Assembly: GCF_047973035.1 (NCBI RefSeq)
Contig: NZ_JBKEBF010000012.1
Coordinates: 94,388-158,387, forward strand
Length of the DNA stretch: 64,000 nt
DNA from: Oleidesulfovibrio sp047973035
Lineage (GTDB): Bacteria; Desulfobacterota; Desulfovibrionia; Desulfovibrionales; Desulfovibrionaceae
Direction: 5' to 3'
The notes under the pieces were generated by a model. That model was not told the DNA's origin and made no database searches. It saw only the letters and a list, made by a program, of their open reading frames with translations. The translations under genes and the position numbers were made by a program. Shown piece after piece: positions 1 to 11,036 of this stretch; the first letter of the stretch is position 1, and every line of letters begins with the position of its first letter.

Positions 1-98
1 CCAAGCCCAAACCCAAAGCACGCGGGGCAGCATCCCCTTCCACAGCCGTTGAAGTCATTAGCGGTACCGAACGTTCAACGCTGAGGTTCAAGCAATGA
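1..98 (+). CDS. cpaB: CpaB/RcpC pilus assembly protein, C-terminal end only
   Basis: The first 98 bases hold an open frame beginning at base 3 and ending in TGA at 96-98; the rest of the gene lies left of the window. The 31 visible residues end in VEVISGTERSTLRFKQ, the kind of tail seen in CpaB/RcpC, the periplasmic SAF-domain protein that works with the Tad secretin. The stop overlaps the start of the next gene as ATGA, which supports translational coupling in one operon. The identification rests on this short tail plus gene order, so it is good but not certain. Confidence 0.75.
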   Translation, partial: KPKPKARGAASPSTAVEVISGTERSTLRFKQ

Positions 99-1594
99 GC
101 GCACCATCCGGAATCTTTCTCCACTTCATGGTCTGGAACAGAAGTAACGTACTTCGCTCGTTGCCCATTCTGCTGATGGCGCTTGCGGGAGTGCTCGCGT
201 TTGCAACAGGTGCGCATGCCCAGCCCGCAACAACACAAAGCATCATTCCCCAGACTGTACAGATTGCCACAGGAAAATCTCTGGTGCTGGAGAGTGCCGT
301 TCCTGTAAAGCGGGTTTCCGTAGCCTCGCCCGAGATTGCAGAAGTGCTCGTACTCTCGCCCTCACAAATTTATGTTACCGGCGTAAAAGCAGGCGGAACA
401 ACGCTTACACTATGGGATCGTGCCGGAGCGGTATCACGCGTGTTCGATATTCAGGTCACTCCTGACATCGCCCAGCTTAAACAAATGCTTCATAAACTAC
501 TGCCGGCGGAAAAAGACCTCATGGTCATGGCAGTGGGCGAATCCATAACTCTGGCAGGCACAGTCAGCAGTCCTGCAAACATGGCGACAGCACTGGACAT
601 GGCCCGCATGTACGCGCCCGAAAAAGTAACCAACCTGATGAAAGTCGGCGGCATGCACCAGATAATGCTAGAAGTAAAAGTGGCGGAAATGCGCCGTTCC
701 GTCATGCAGAAGCTGGGAATAGACCTTGCCGCAGCGTGGGACAATTCATTTGCCTTTACCATGCTTAACCAGCTGTTCACGCTGGACAGTCAGGACGGCG
801 TAATAGGTCTGGGCAACACCGCCGCCATTCTAAGCCCGAACAACACCGGTCTGTTCCAGACGGAGTTGGGCGGCGTATCCATTACCGGCTTTCTGGATGT
901 GCTGAAAGAAAACGGACTGGTAAAAGTTCTGGCGGAACCGACTCTTGTCTGCCGTAGCGGTGAAAACGCAAGCTTCCTTGCCGGTGGCGAAATTCCCGTT
1001 CCTGTCCCTCAGGGGCTTGGCACCGTTGCCATTGAGTTCAAAGAGTATGGTGTATCGCTTGAGTTCACGCCTACTGTTCTTTCCCCCAGACAGATCAGCC
1101 TGAAAGTCTCACCCGAAGTCTCTGAACTGGATTACGCCAACGTTATTCAGATTAACGGTTTTTCCATTCCCGGTATCAGCAGCCGCCGCGCCAGCACAAC
1201 TGTAGAGCTTGGTGACGGGCAAAGCTTTGCCGTTGCAGGTCTTCTGCGTGACGAAGTACGCGAAAGCATAAAAAAATACCCCGGTCTGGGCGACATCCCC
1301 GTACTGGGTACGCTCTTCCGCTCATCAAGCTGGCAAAAAAGCGAAACCGAACTGGTGATTATAGTCACCCCGCGACTCGCCAAGCCCTTGGATATGGCCA
1401 GACAGTCACTTCCAACGGATTCGTTCCGCGAGCCTACCGAATATGAATTTTTCATTCAGGGCAAAATGGAAGGTGACGAGCCGGAACCTGCCCCCGCCAC
1501 GGCCAAGGCTGCCGCCGCAAGACCGGTAACCGAAAACGCCGCACAGCCTTCGGGCATGGACGGAGACTTCGGCCATATTCTCAAATTGCAATAA
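95..1594 (+). CDS. cpaC: Tad pilus secretin CpaC/RcpA
   Basis: This 499-residue protein is the outer-membrane secretin through which a Flp/Tad pilus leaves the cell. A signal peptide is visible, with a hydrophobic core at about residues 23-38 and a likely cut after AHA at 42. It is followed by the pilus-formation N-terminal domain (about 50-120), a BON-like domain (about 125-175) and the secretin barrel domain (about 255-430) with the VPVPQG segment typical of this family. The C-terminal 60 residues are Pro/Ala/Glu-rich. The start at 95 has TGAGG eight bases upstream and overlaps the cpaB stop; an internal ATG at 128 would also keep the signal peptide. It is the first complete gene of the Tad operon. 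Confidence 0.93.
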   Translation: MSAPSGIFLHFMVWNRSNVLRSLPILLMALAGVLAFATGAHAQPATTQSIIPQTVQIATGKSLVLESAVPVKRVSVASPEIAEVLVLSPSQIYVTGVKAGGTTLTLWDRAGAVSRVFDIQVTPDIAQLKQMLHKLLPAEKDLMVMAVGESITLAGTVSSPANMATALDMARMYAPEKVTNLMKVGGMHQIMLEVKVAEMRRSVMQKLGIDLAAAWDNSFAFTMLNQLFTLDSQDGVIGLGNTAAILSPNNTGLFQTELGGVSITGFLDVLKENGLVKVLAEPTLVCRSGENASFLAGGEIPVPVPQGLGTVAIEFKEYGVSLEFTPTVLSPRQISLKVSPEVSELDYANVIQINGFSIPGISSRRASTTVELGDGQSFAVAGLLRDEVRESIKKYPGLGDIPVLGTLFRSSSWQKSETELVIIVTPRLAKPLDMARQSLPTDSFREPTEYEFFIQGKMEGDEPEPAPATAKAAAARPVTENAAQPSGMDGDFGHILKLQ

Positions 1595-1619
1595 CGTGGA
1601 ATATTTCAGGGGAATAATC

Positions 1620-1910
1620 ATGACTGCGCGCTTTATCATAACTTTGCTTCTCATCTTGCTGGCAGGCTGCACCAACGCAGGCGGCCCCGGACCCGATCGC
1701 CCCATCCCTGAATGGAAGCAGGAGCTTGGCGCATCTTTTTACCAGCAGAGTGCAGCGCAAACAGCCAACCCGCAGCCTGATACGGACTATATTCCGACCG
1801 GCATGGATAGCACTCTGGCAGAAGAAACCATCAAACAATACCGGACCATTGAAGATTCTCCCGAAAAACAGTCCGGTATCAACCTGAACGTTAATGAAAA
1901 GAAAAAATAG
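1620..1910 (+). CDS. small lipoprotein of the Tad operon
   Basis: This is a 96-residue protein with a short basic start, a hydrophobic stretch and the lipobox LLAGC, so it should be a lipid-anchored envelope protein. I chose the ATG at 1620 because AGGGGA precedes it at the right distance; a start at 1596 in the same frame lacks a ribosome site and would misplace the signal peptide. The mature part is Pro/Gln-rich with no domain I can name. Its place between the secretin and TadZ matches where CpaD-type or secretin-pilot lipoproteins sit in other Tad loci, so a role in placing the secretin is a reasonable inference, but the sequence alone does not show it. Confidence 0.8.
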   Translation: MTARFIITLLLILLAGCTNAGGPGPDRPIPEWKQELGASFYQQSAAQTANPQPDTDYIPTGMDSTLAEETIKQYRTIEDSPEKQSGINLNVNEKKK

Positions 1911-1922
1911 CAGGAGGACGAC

Positions 1923-3197
1923 ATGCCAACTACTCATCCTGTCTGCCTGCTTACCAAAAGCCTGCGTACCGAAGAAGAGCTTTCCAGCCTTGTCGCGTAC
2001 CAGAGCCGGTTTCATCTGGCAACTCCCGGTGTGGATGAAGATATGGGGCTGGTTATTGTCGAGCTGGGCAACTCGCTGGAAGAAGATTTTGAAACTATTG
2101 ACTCGCTGGTGCATGACCCGCGGGTGGGCGAAATTTTTATCACCGCCACACGTAAAGATCCTGACCTGATCATTCGGGCCATGCGGGCAGGCGTTACAGA
2201 GTTTCTGGAACAACCGTTCAAAGGCGCCGATGTCAATACCGCGCTGGAAGGATACGCCAAACGGGCCCACGAACGCGAGCGCTCAACAGGGACAGAGCCG
2301 GTCCATACAGGACGCATTGTTCACATCATCGGGGCAAAAGGCGGCGTAGGGGCAACTACCGTTGCTGTAAATCTTGCCGTGCGTCAGGCGCGTATGGGGC
2401 ATTCTGCCGCCATTATGGATATGCGCCTGCCACAGGGCGAGGTTCCGCTGTTTCTTGATATGGAATACGCCCGCACATGGGCAGATGCAGCCAGAGAGGT
2501 AAGTCGCCTTGATGCTACCTTTCTGCAAAGCCTGATGGAAGGCCACGAAAGCGGCCTCCAGCTGCTGGCTTCGCCGGATGAAGGCGACGATCTGGATACC
2601 ATCACCACCCGCAGCGTAAAAGCTATACTCAACCTGCTGCGTGCCCACTTTGAAATTACAGTCATAGACGGTGGTCCCTATGCGGACGAACTGGCACTGG
2701 TCTCCATGCAGGAAGCTGACGAAGTGCTGCTTGTCTCGGAGATGTCCCTCCCTGCGCTGGCAGGTGCCCGAAAGCTTCTGGATGGCATCACCCGCACATC
2801 ACCTCAACTGTCCGAACGGGTCAGGCTTGTGCTAAACAGACACACAGCCAAAAGCGGCCTGAGTGTTGAAGAAGCCGAAGCCCTGCTTGAGCGCAAAACA
2901 TTCTCGCTTATCGATGATGATTACGAAGCTGCCCTTTCGGCGCTCAATCAGGGGCAGGCTCTGTGCGATGCACACCCGCGTTCTCCTGCCGCACGTGCAC
3001 TGAGCGGACTTGCAGACCGAATTTTGCCTGTTGCCACCACAAGCGGCACCGGCGGACAACGTTCAGGGGGGCTTCTTGCCAGATTTCTGCACCGCGCCAG
3101 CCGCAACAAAGGAAAGGAAGAACAGCCTGCTGATACTAAGGAACGTAGCACAGCTCCGCTGACAAGCGGGCACGCGCTGCGTGGAGTGGAGGGATAA
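1923..3197 (+). CDS. cpaE: TadZ/CpaE MinD-like localisation ATPase
   Basis: This 424-residue protein has an N-terminal receiver-like domain (about 1-120) followed by a MinD/ParA-type domain. TadZ proteins mark the cell pole and recruit the other Tad parts. The receiver is degenerate: the segment that should hold the phosphoacceptor reads LVIVELGN, with Glu where Asp is expected. The nucleotide loop near residue 138 reads KGGVGATT, which keeps the first, deviant lysine but has Ala where the normal P-loop lysine stands. That change is known from TadZ relatives and suggests weak or absent ATP hydrolysis. AGGAGG lies just before the ATG. The gene is packed two bases from tadA. Confidence 0.92.
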   Translation: MPTTHPVCLLTKSLRTEEELSSLVAYQSRFHLATPGVDEDMGLVIVELGNSLEEDFETIDSLVHDPRVGEIFITATRKDPDLIIRAMRAGVTEFLEQPFKGADVNTALEGYAKRAHERERSTGTEPVHTGRIVHIIGAKGGVGATTVAVNLAVRQARMGHSAAIMDMRLPQGEVPLFLDMEYARTWADAAREVSRLDATFLQSLMEGHESGLQLLASPDEGDDLDTITTRSVKAILNLLRAHFEITVIDGGPYADELALVSMQEADEVLLVSEMSLPALAGARKLLDGITRTSPQLSERVRLVLNRHTAKSGLSVEEAEALLERKTFSLIDDDYEAALSALNQGQALCDAHPRSPAARALSGLADRILPVATTSGTGGQRSGGLLARFLHRASRNKGKEEQPADTKERSTAPLTSGHALRGVEG

Positions 3198-3199
3198 CC

Positions 3200-5200
<2,001 letters not shown>

Positions 5201-5230
5201 GCAGCAGCCGGTACACACAGGAGAAAAACC

Positions 5231-6196
5231 ATGACCCTGATGATTACCCTTATCGCCGTAGCAGCCTGCTTCATCCTTATCATGGGCATAAGCAATCTGG
5301 TGCTGGCTCGCAGGCGCGAAGCAAAAAAACGCATCAGCAGGCGTATGGCTTCGCTGGTGAAAGCACGCGAAGCGGAAGCTGCCATTGACATTGAACGCCG
5401 CCGCGACCTTTCCGGAGTCAACTGGATCAACAAAGCACTGTCCAGCAGATCGGTTATGCGCAAGCTGGACCTGATTCTTGAGCAAGGCAAAACCAACGTC
5501 AGTCTGGGCATGATCATTCTGGCAAGTATTGTGCTGGCTGTTGCCGGATTCATGCTGATCACCGCTATTACAGGCAACTTCTGGCTTACCATCATAACCC
5601 CTGTGGGCTTCGGCTACATTCCTTTTGCGTGGATATTCAGCCGCCGCAACGCCCGTATGAACAAATTTCACCGGCAGTTGCCGGACGCACTGGACCTGAT
5701 CGCCCGCGCTCTGAAAGCAGGCCACGCATTTCCGCAGGGTATGCGCATGGTGGCAGACGAATTTGCCGACCCCATCGGGCCCGAATTTCAGATTACACTT
5801 GAAGAAATCAACTTTGGTGTCACCCCTGATGCGGCTCTGCTTGCCATGACGCGCCGTGTGGACTGCTCCGACCTGCAGTTTTTTGTGGTGTCGGTAAACA
5901 TCCAACGCGAAACAGGCGGTAACCTTGCTGAAATCGTCTCCAGCATTGCCTACCTGCTCCGTGAACGGTTCAAACTGCATGGCAGGGTGAAAGTCCTTTC
6001 AGCAGAAGGCAGGCTGACGGCATGGATTCTGTTCGCACTGCCGTTCGGCATAGGTTTTATTATCAACCTGCTTAACCCCGACTTCATGAGTGCCCTGTAC
6101 ACCACCCCCGAAGGCAATATGTTGCTTAACGGCTCGCTGTTTATGATGACCATCGGTGCTATCGCGCTCAAAAAATTAACCACAATCAAGGTGTAG
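5231..6196 (+). CDS. tadB: TadB inner-membrane platform protein
   Basis: This 321-residue protein belongs to the GspF/TadB platform family, which couples the TadA motor to pilin subunits. It has a first membrane span near residues 5-25, a pair at about 95-140, the cytoplasmic F domain with LPDALDLIARALKAGHAFP, and a final pair of spans near the C-terminus. The ATG at 5231 is preceded by AGGAGAAA. Thirty bases separate it from tadA and ten from tadC. It is normal in length and shows nothing odd. Confidence 0.93.
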   Translation: MTLMITLIAVAACFILIMGISNLVLARRREAKKRISRRMASLVKAREAEAAIDIERRRDLSGVNWINKALSSRSVMRKLDLILEQGKTNVSLGMIILASIVLAVAGFMLITAITGNFWLTIITPVGFGYIPFAWIFSRRNARMNKFHRQLPDALDLIARALKAGHAFPQGMRMVADEFADPIGPEFQITLEEINFGVTPDAALLAMTRRVDCSDLQFFVVSVNIQRETGGNLAEIVSSIAYLLRERFKLHGRVKVLSAEGRLTAWILFALPFGIGFIINLLNPDFMSALYTTPEGNMLLNGSLFMMTIGAIALKKLTTIKV

Positions 6197-6206
6197 GGAG
6201 GCCGCC

Positions 6207-7181
6207 ATGAACGAGCAGACACTCCTTCCCTTCATGATTGCAACACTGGCTTCTTTCTCTGTTCTGCTGGCTCTGTACGGCCTACGCGGCCTGATGGGCA
6301 GCAAAGAGCGCGCAACGCGCCTTAAAGACAGGGTAAACCGCCATGCAAAAGGCACGAGGGCCAAAAGCTCACACCAGCCCGAGGCAAAAACGTCTTTGCA
6401 GGATTCAGTACGAAGCAAGCTCAATGACATCATGAGCCGTGTGGGTGAACGACTTGCCCCTAAGGAAAATGAAGAACGCAGCGAGGCAAACCTTGCCCTT
6501 ATCCGTGCCGGTTACCGCAGCCAGCGGGCGCCGCTTGTACTGTGGGGAGCAAAGGCAGGCCTGATGCTTGCGGGATTGCTGATAGGACTGCTTATCAAGC
6601 TGGCAGCAGGTGACAATATTCCCGCAGGCATGCTTGCCCTTTTGTTCATCCTGCCCGCCGTGCTGGGCCTGTATCTGCCTAACATGTGGCTGTCATCCAA
6701 AGTAAAGTCGCGCCGTCAGGAAATGGAAAACGCACTTCCGGACGCTCTGGACCTGCTGGTTGTCTGCGTAGAGGCAGGTATGGGGCTTGATCAGGCCATC
6801 GGGCGCGTTTCCAAAGAACTCGCTTTTTCCAGTCCGGCGCTGGCACAGGAACTGGGCATAGTCGTTGCCGAACTGCGTGCAGGCAAAACACGCTCCGAAT
6901 CGCTCAAAAATCTTGCGCATCGTGCTGCGCTGGAAGACCTGAACAGTCTGGTCACTCTTATCATTCAGGCTGATGCTTTTGGTACCAGTGTGGCGCACAC
7001 CCTGCGCGTCTATTCCGACACCATGCGCACCGCCCGCTTTCAAAGGGCAGAGGAAATCGCAGCAAAAATGCCGGTCAAGCTGCTTTTTCCCCTTGTATTT
7101 TGCATCCTTCCGGCTCTTTTTGTTGCCATTATGGGCCCTGCGGGCATCCGCCTGATGCAGGTTTTCGCACAGATGGAATAG
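6207..7181 (+). CDS. tadC: TadC inner-membrane platform protein
   Basis: This 324-residue protein is the second GspF-type platform subunit, related to TadB and probably its heterodimer partner. Spans are visible at about 8-25, 112-155 and near the C-terminus, with the F-domain signature LPDALDLLVVCVEAGMGLD in the cytoplasmic part. The ATG follows GGGAGGCCGCC. The protein is the usual length. It is followed ten bases later by the TPR lipoprotein gene. Confidence 0.93.
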   Translation: MNEQTLLPFMIATLASFSVLLALYGLRGLMGSKERATRLKDRVNRHAKGTRAKSSHQPEAKTSLQDSVRSKLNDIMSRVGERLAPKENEERSEANLALIRAGYRSQRAPLVLWGAKAGLMLAGLLIGLLIKLAAGDNIPAGMLALLFILPAVLGLYLPNMWLSSKVKSRRQEMENALPDALDLLVVCVEAGMGLDQAIGRVSKELAFSSPALAQELGIVVAELRAGKTRSESLKNLAHRAALEDLNSLVTLIIQADAFGTSVAHTLRVYSDTMRTARFQRAEEIAAKMPVKLLFPLVFCILPALFVAIMGPAGIRLMQVFAQME

Positions 7182-7191
7182 GAGAAACGTC

Positions 7192-8736
7192 ATGAAACGC
7201 ATCCCCCCCTTCATGCTTATACTCATCGCTTCCACCCTGCTGCTGGGCGGCTGTGCCGCCAGAGAAGCAGACAGCGGTTCATCGCTTTCTCTTATGGAAC
7301 GCTATCACAGCGGCAAAACGCTGCTACCCGATGACGACGAAGCAGAAACAACCGGTGATGCCAAGGCAGAGGCACGTCAGCACCTGATGCGCGGCCTCAG
7401 CTTTATGGCACAGGATAAAGAGGAGCTGGCCTTTGAGCAATTCAGCCGTGCTGCTGCGCTGGATAATCAGCTGACTCAGGCCCGCTTTCAGCGCGGACTT
7501 TTGCTGCATCGCCAAGGACTGCAGCAGGATGCTCTGGCAGACATGGAAGCGGTGCTGGCTCTGGAACCAGCGCATGCTCAGGCATGCGAAGTCTCCGGTG
7601 CGATTTATTTCAAAGCAGGGCTGATGGATGAAGCGCTGGAGATGTTCCATAAAGCTGTCCGGCTTAATCCGGAACTGACCAACAGCTATGCATTCATTGC
7701 TGCCAACCGCAATTACCGTAAAGAGCATGAGTTGGCCTTCCAGACGCTGGAAACCGCTCTCAGCCAGCATCCTGCTTCCGCCACGTTGCATAACAATATG
7801 GGCATGACTCTTTCCATGATGCAGCGCGATGCCGAGGCCGTTACTCATTTTCGTCTTGCCGTAAGGCTGGGGGCGCCTGCGGAAAAGACGTGGAACAATA
7901 TGGGGCTGGCCCTGTGCAGACTGAACAGGCTGGACGAAGCACTTATCGCGTTCCGCAATGCCGGTTCCGAGGCTTCTGCACACAATAACGTAGGGTATTA
8001 TCTGTTCCTGCAGGGCAGATACAGCGAGGCTGTCATTTTTCTGGAAAAAGCCATCGCGCTGGAGCCGCGCTACTACGCGCGTGCTGCAGAAAACCTGAAA
8101 CGCGCCCAGCTGGCAGCACGGTTCGAATCAACATCGGTCCGGCCAGTCAGCGGTGTTTCGCTTCTGCCGCCTCTGCGGCAACCTGCCGCGCCTGTGGTGC
8201 GCGCAGTATCGCTGTCTGAAGGCACTTCGGCAGTGACGACCGACAGTGTTCAGCGCCTTTCCCGAGGCGCAGCACATATGGGGGTTACGGGGAACATCGC
8301 ACAAAGGGCAAGCGCCCGGGCGATGCAGAACGTCAGTGCCGCACCGGCCATACGTACTGCAACGGCTGCCACCAGCACCGTACCTGCAGTATCCGGCGGC
8401 ACAAACAGCGACCCTATGGCCGTGGTGGTCAATGCGCCGGCAGAGTCGCAAGACAAAGTCTGGGCCGTGCATGAAAGTTCATGGAAGAGCGTCCAAAGGG
8501 CTAACGCACGGGCCGAACAATTGCGCGGACAAGGCTATGATGCCCGCGTGGCGACATTCACCATCAAAAACAACGGAACATGGCACCGTGTGGTTTTCGG
8601 CAACCATGCTTCGCTTTCGCAAGCGAACAGCCGTTGCGAAGCACTTATGCAGTCAGGCAGCTTTGAAGACCTGCGTTCGGTACGTGTTCCCACAACCCTC
8701 ACCCCTGCTGACGAAATAACCGCTCAACAACTGTAG
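7192..8736 (+). CDS. tadD: TadD-like TPR lipoprotein with C-terminal SPOR domain
   Basis: This 514-residue protein starts with a lipoprotein signal ending in LLLGGC (Cys at about residue 20). Tandem TPR repeats follow from about 60 to 300, with motif cores such as GLMDEALEMFHKAVRLNPE. TadD lipoproteins scaffold Tad assembly. After a low-complexity Ala/Val/Ser/Thr linker (about 305-415), the last 80 residues (about 420-500) look like a SPOR domain, the fold that binds peptidoglycan stripped of its peptide stems at division sites. TadD proteins are normally about 250 residues without SPOR, so this is an enlarged form that may fix the pilus machinery to the cell wall. The SPOR call is from pattern (WAVHESSW and GTWHRVVFG) and should be confirmed by a profile search. 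Confidence 0.85.
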   Translation: MKRIPPFMLILIASTLLLGGCAAREADSGSSLSLMERYHSGKTLLPDDDEAETTGDAKAEARQHLMRGLSFMAQDKEELAFEQFSRAAALDNQLTQARFQRGLLLHRQGLQQDALADMEAVLALEPAHAQACEVSGAIYFKAGLMDEALEMFHKAVRLNPELTNSYAFIAANRNYRKEHELAFQTLETALSQHPASATLHNNMGMTLSMMQRDAEAVTHFRLAVRLGAPAEKTWNNMGLALCRLNRLDEALIAFRNAGSEASAHNNVGYYLFLQGRYSEAVIFLEKAIALEPRYYARAAENLKRAQLAARFESTSVRPVSGVSLLPPLRQPAAPVVRAVSLSEGTSAVTTDSVQRLSRGAAHMGVTGNIAQRASARAMQNVSAAPAIRTATAATSTVPAVSGGTNSDPMAVVVNAPAESQDKVWAVHESSWKSVQRANARAEQLRGQGYDARVATFTIKNNGTWHRVVFGNHASLSQANSRCEALMQSGSFEDLRSVRVPTTLTPADEITAQQL

Positions 8737-8764
8737 CGGGCTTACGTCACACAGGAGGTTCGCC

Positions 8765-9157
8765 ATGTTAAAGCCGATAATCTCGGACGAACGCGGCCTT
8801 GCCGCCATCGAGGTTGCGTTGCTTGTTCCCGTTCTGGCGGCCCTGTTGTTTGTATTGATCGAAGGCGGCAACACCATCAGAACGTACTCCGCACTGACCG
8901 AGGCCAGCCGCTCTGCCGCACGGCATGTGGTGCTGACCGGTGAATCCGGAAATCTGGATGCATTCGTACGCTCTCTGGTTACCAGTCTGGAGCCGTCAGC
9001 CGTAACAACCAACGTCATCACTGCCGACAATGGTTCCATGGTGACGGTACAGGTAAGCTACGGATACCAGTCGATCTTTACCAACAACCTGTTCACGGGA
9101 GAAGCAAATGAACCGCTCTATACTCTCACTACGCAGACGAGCATGCCTCTTCCGTAA
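8765..9157 (+). CDS. tadE: TadE-type minor pseudopilin
   Basis: This 130-residue protein has a short N-terminus with the conserved Glu in RGLAAIEVALLVPVLAALLF, the TadE pseudopilin signature cleaved by the Tad prepilin peptidase. A short beta-rich periplasmic part follows. An AGGAGG ribosome site is at 8754-8759. The 3' end overlaps tadG by 50 bases in a different frame. Confidence 0.9.
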   Translation: MLKPIISDERGLAAIEVALLVPVLAALLFVLIEGGNTIRTYSALTEASRSAARHVVLTGESGNLDAFVRSLVTSLEPSAVTTNVITADNGSMVTVQVSYGYQSIFTNNLFTGEANEPLYTLTTQTSMPLP

Positions 9158-10415
9158 CGGAAAAGGATCATTGCTCTACGCTACAGAAGGCGCTTCCGCA
9201 GCGCTGATCGCCGTCCTGTTACCCCTTGTTCTGGGAATAATGGGACTGGGGATAGACTCCGGCATGCTGTACCTTTCGCACAGCCGCCTTCAGGCCGCCG
9301 TGGATTCCGCGGCATTGGCCGGCAGCCTGCAGCTGCCCTATGATCCGTCAATGGACAAAGGGCTGGTAACAGCAGCTGTCGATGAATTCATGACAGCAAA
9401 TTACCCTGACGCCGTTGTGAAATCCGTATCCCCCGGTGCGGAAGAACGCAGCGTTACGGTTTCCGCAGAGGCTACGGTAGATACCATTTTCATCGGCGCT
9501 CTGGGCATCGGCTCCTCGACAGTTCGGGCAGACGCTTCCGCAGGGTATAATAACCTTGAGGTTGTCTTTGTCATCGACAACTCCGGCTCGATGCGCGGCT
9601 CTCCCATTGAAGAAACAAACCGCGCGGCAACACGCCTTGCCGACCTCATCATGCCCGAAGGTATGGCTACTTCGGTCAAAATCGGCCTTGTTCCCTTCCG
9701 CGGTAAAGTACGTTTGCCTGCTGACGTGGACGGTCTACCTTCCGGCTGCCGTAACGCTGACGGATCGTTAAACAAAGACGGTCTGCTGGATGAATATAAA
9801 AAGCCGGAATACCGCTACCCCAGTGACAGCTACCTGCGTGTGGCCTCCCGCACATGCACCGGAATACCGTTAACCCAAGGTCTTACAGCAGATCGATCTG
9901 TCATCATGGCCGCCATTGATCGTCAGGATGCACGCGGAGACTCTTCCGGAACTGTCATTTCAGAAGGGCTGAAATGGGCACGCCATGTACTCACCCCCGA
10001 AGCGCCCTTTACCGAAGGTTCCGCTGCCAAAGATATGCGCAAGGTTATCATCCTGCTGACAGACGGCGATACCGAAGACGGAAGCTGCGGCGGTAGTTAC
10101 AGAGTAAGCTACACGCCGAACAACTACTGGACCAACGCCTACTACGGTATGCTGGACATGGATTCGCACTGCGAAGACGGCGGCGTTCTGAACACGGCGA
10201 TGCTTACCGAAGCACAGCTGGCAAAAGATGCTGGAATTGAAATCTTTGCCATCCGCTACGGTGTTTCCGACACGGTGGACAAAGAGCTCATGCGTACCAT
10301 CGCATCAAGCAAATCCGGTACAGATGATCACTACTTTGACGCACCGTCTCCGTATGACATCGATGATGTGTTTAAACTGATAGGCCGACAGCTTGGCTGG
10401 AGACTGCTGCGTTAG
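9108..10415 (+). CDS. tadG: TadG-like protein with von Willebrand A domain
   Basis: This 435-residue protein has the TadG N-terminus: one span at about 30-52, followed by the segment SRLQAAVDSAALAGSLQL. A VWA domain starts at about residue 145 with an intact metal-dependent adhesion motif, VFVIDNSGSM. TadG proteins are thought to anchor or present the pilus, and a VWA domain suggests protein or surface binding. The ATG at 9108 lies inside tadE but has a strong GGGAG site. A TTG at 9171 after AAAGGA is the only rival and would remove part of the leader. The protein contains several Cys in the VWA part that could form disulfides. Confidence 0.9.
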   Translation: MNRSILSLRRRACLFRNGKGSLLYATEGASAALIAVLLPLVLGIMGLGIDSGMLYLSHSRLQAAVDSAALAGSLQLPYDPSMDKGLVTAAVDEFMTANYPDAVVKSVSPGAEERSVTVSAEATVDTIFIGALGIGSSTVRADASAGYNNLEVVFVIDNSGSMRGSPIEETNRAATRLADLIMPEGMATSVKIGLVPFRGKVRLPADVDGLPSGCRNADGSLNKDGLLDEYKKPEYRYPSDSYLRVASRTCTGIPLTQGLTADRSVIMAAIDRQDARGDSSGTVISEGLKWARHVLTPEAPFTEGSAAKDMRKVIILLTDGDTEDGSCGGSYRVSYTPNNYWTNAYYGMLDMDSHCEDGGVLNTAMLTEAQLAKDAGIEIFAIRYGVSDTVDKELMRTIASSKSGTDDHYFDAPSPYDIDDVFKLIGRQLGWRLLR

Positions 10416-10434
10416 AGCAGCAAGGAGAAATTCC

Positions 10435-10926
10435 ATGCGTACACTGTTTGGCTTTTATAACAGAATCAGACGCAGCGACTGCGGGGTAAGCTCGCTTGAA
10501 CTGGCGCTTATCCTGCCTGTATTACTGCTTATGGTTTTCGGCCTCATTGAATTCGGGTATAACCTGTTTGCCCGTACCACTGTTGATAAAGCAGCCCTTA
10601 TCGGCGCACGCTACGCCGTAACCGGTCAGGGCTACGACGACGGAACCCGTTACAACAGCATTGTAGCGGAAGCAAAACAACTGACTGAAGTGCTGACAGG
10701 CAGCACGGCAGAAGCAGTCACTGTTACTGTGAGCAGCATCCCCGCCGGTGCAGATGAAACTGCACTGATCGAAGGTGATGCCGGACACCCCTGCGACAGA
10801 GTGCAGGTACAGGTAGAATACAGATACGTCCCGCTGACCCCGCTGGCCGGTTCGCTGCTAGGGGCTGAAATAACGGTCCAGGCCTTGGAGCGAATGGTCA
10901 ACGAGCCGTGGGTAGCGTGCAAATGA
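10435..10926 (+). CDS. second TadE/TadF-like pseudopilin
   Basis: This 163-residue protein has a short basic leader, then GVSSLELALILPVLLLMVFG with the pseudopilin Glu, and a small periplasmic domain. It is the TadF/TadE-like subunit that normally closes a Tad operon. The frame is open from 10393, but the ATG at 10435 has AAGGAGAAA just upstream, clears the tadG stop and places the pseudopilin site at a normal distance, so I chose it. It is the last pilus gene in the run. Confidence 0.88.
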   Translation: MRTLFGFYNRIRRSDCGVSSLELALILPVLLLMVFGLIEFGYNLFARTTVDKAALIGARYAVTGQGYDDGTRYNSIVAEAKQLTEVLTGSTAEAVTVTVSSIPAGADETALIEGDAGHPCDRVQVQVEYRYVPLTPLAGSLLGAEITVQALERMVNEPWVACK

Positions 10927-10989
10927 CAATGCCGCACCTTGCCTGTATGACGGTGTCTGCTTCGTTGCAGCCAAGTACACCAATGGCGG

Positions 10990-11010
10990 CGTCCGGTTTT
11001 TTGCCGGACG
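10990..11010 (+). other. hairpin between the Tad operon and the sensor kinase
   Basis: CGTCCGG at 10990-10996 pairs with CCGGACG at 11004-11010 around a T-rich loop. There is no T-run after the stem, so it is not a classic terminator. It lies between the last tad gene and the ribosome site of the kinase gene and could weaken read-through or protect the upstream mRNA end. Confidence 0.35.
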
Positions 11011-11036
11011 TCCGCCCCCCTATAAAGGATCAAAGG

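Noticed and set aside
1581..2270. 229-codon minus-strand frame opposite the Tad lipoprotein and tadZ genes
   Set aside because: Shadow frame created by codon bias; no recognisable product and the plus strand is clearly coding.
8110..8125. GGTTCGAATC-like T-loop suggesting a tRNA
   Set aside because: It lies inside the tadD reading frame and no cloverleaf surrounds it.
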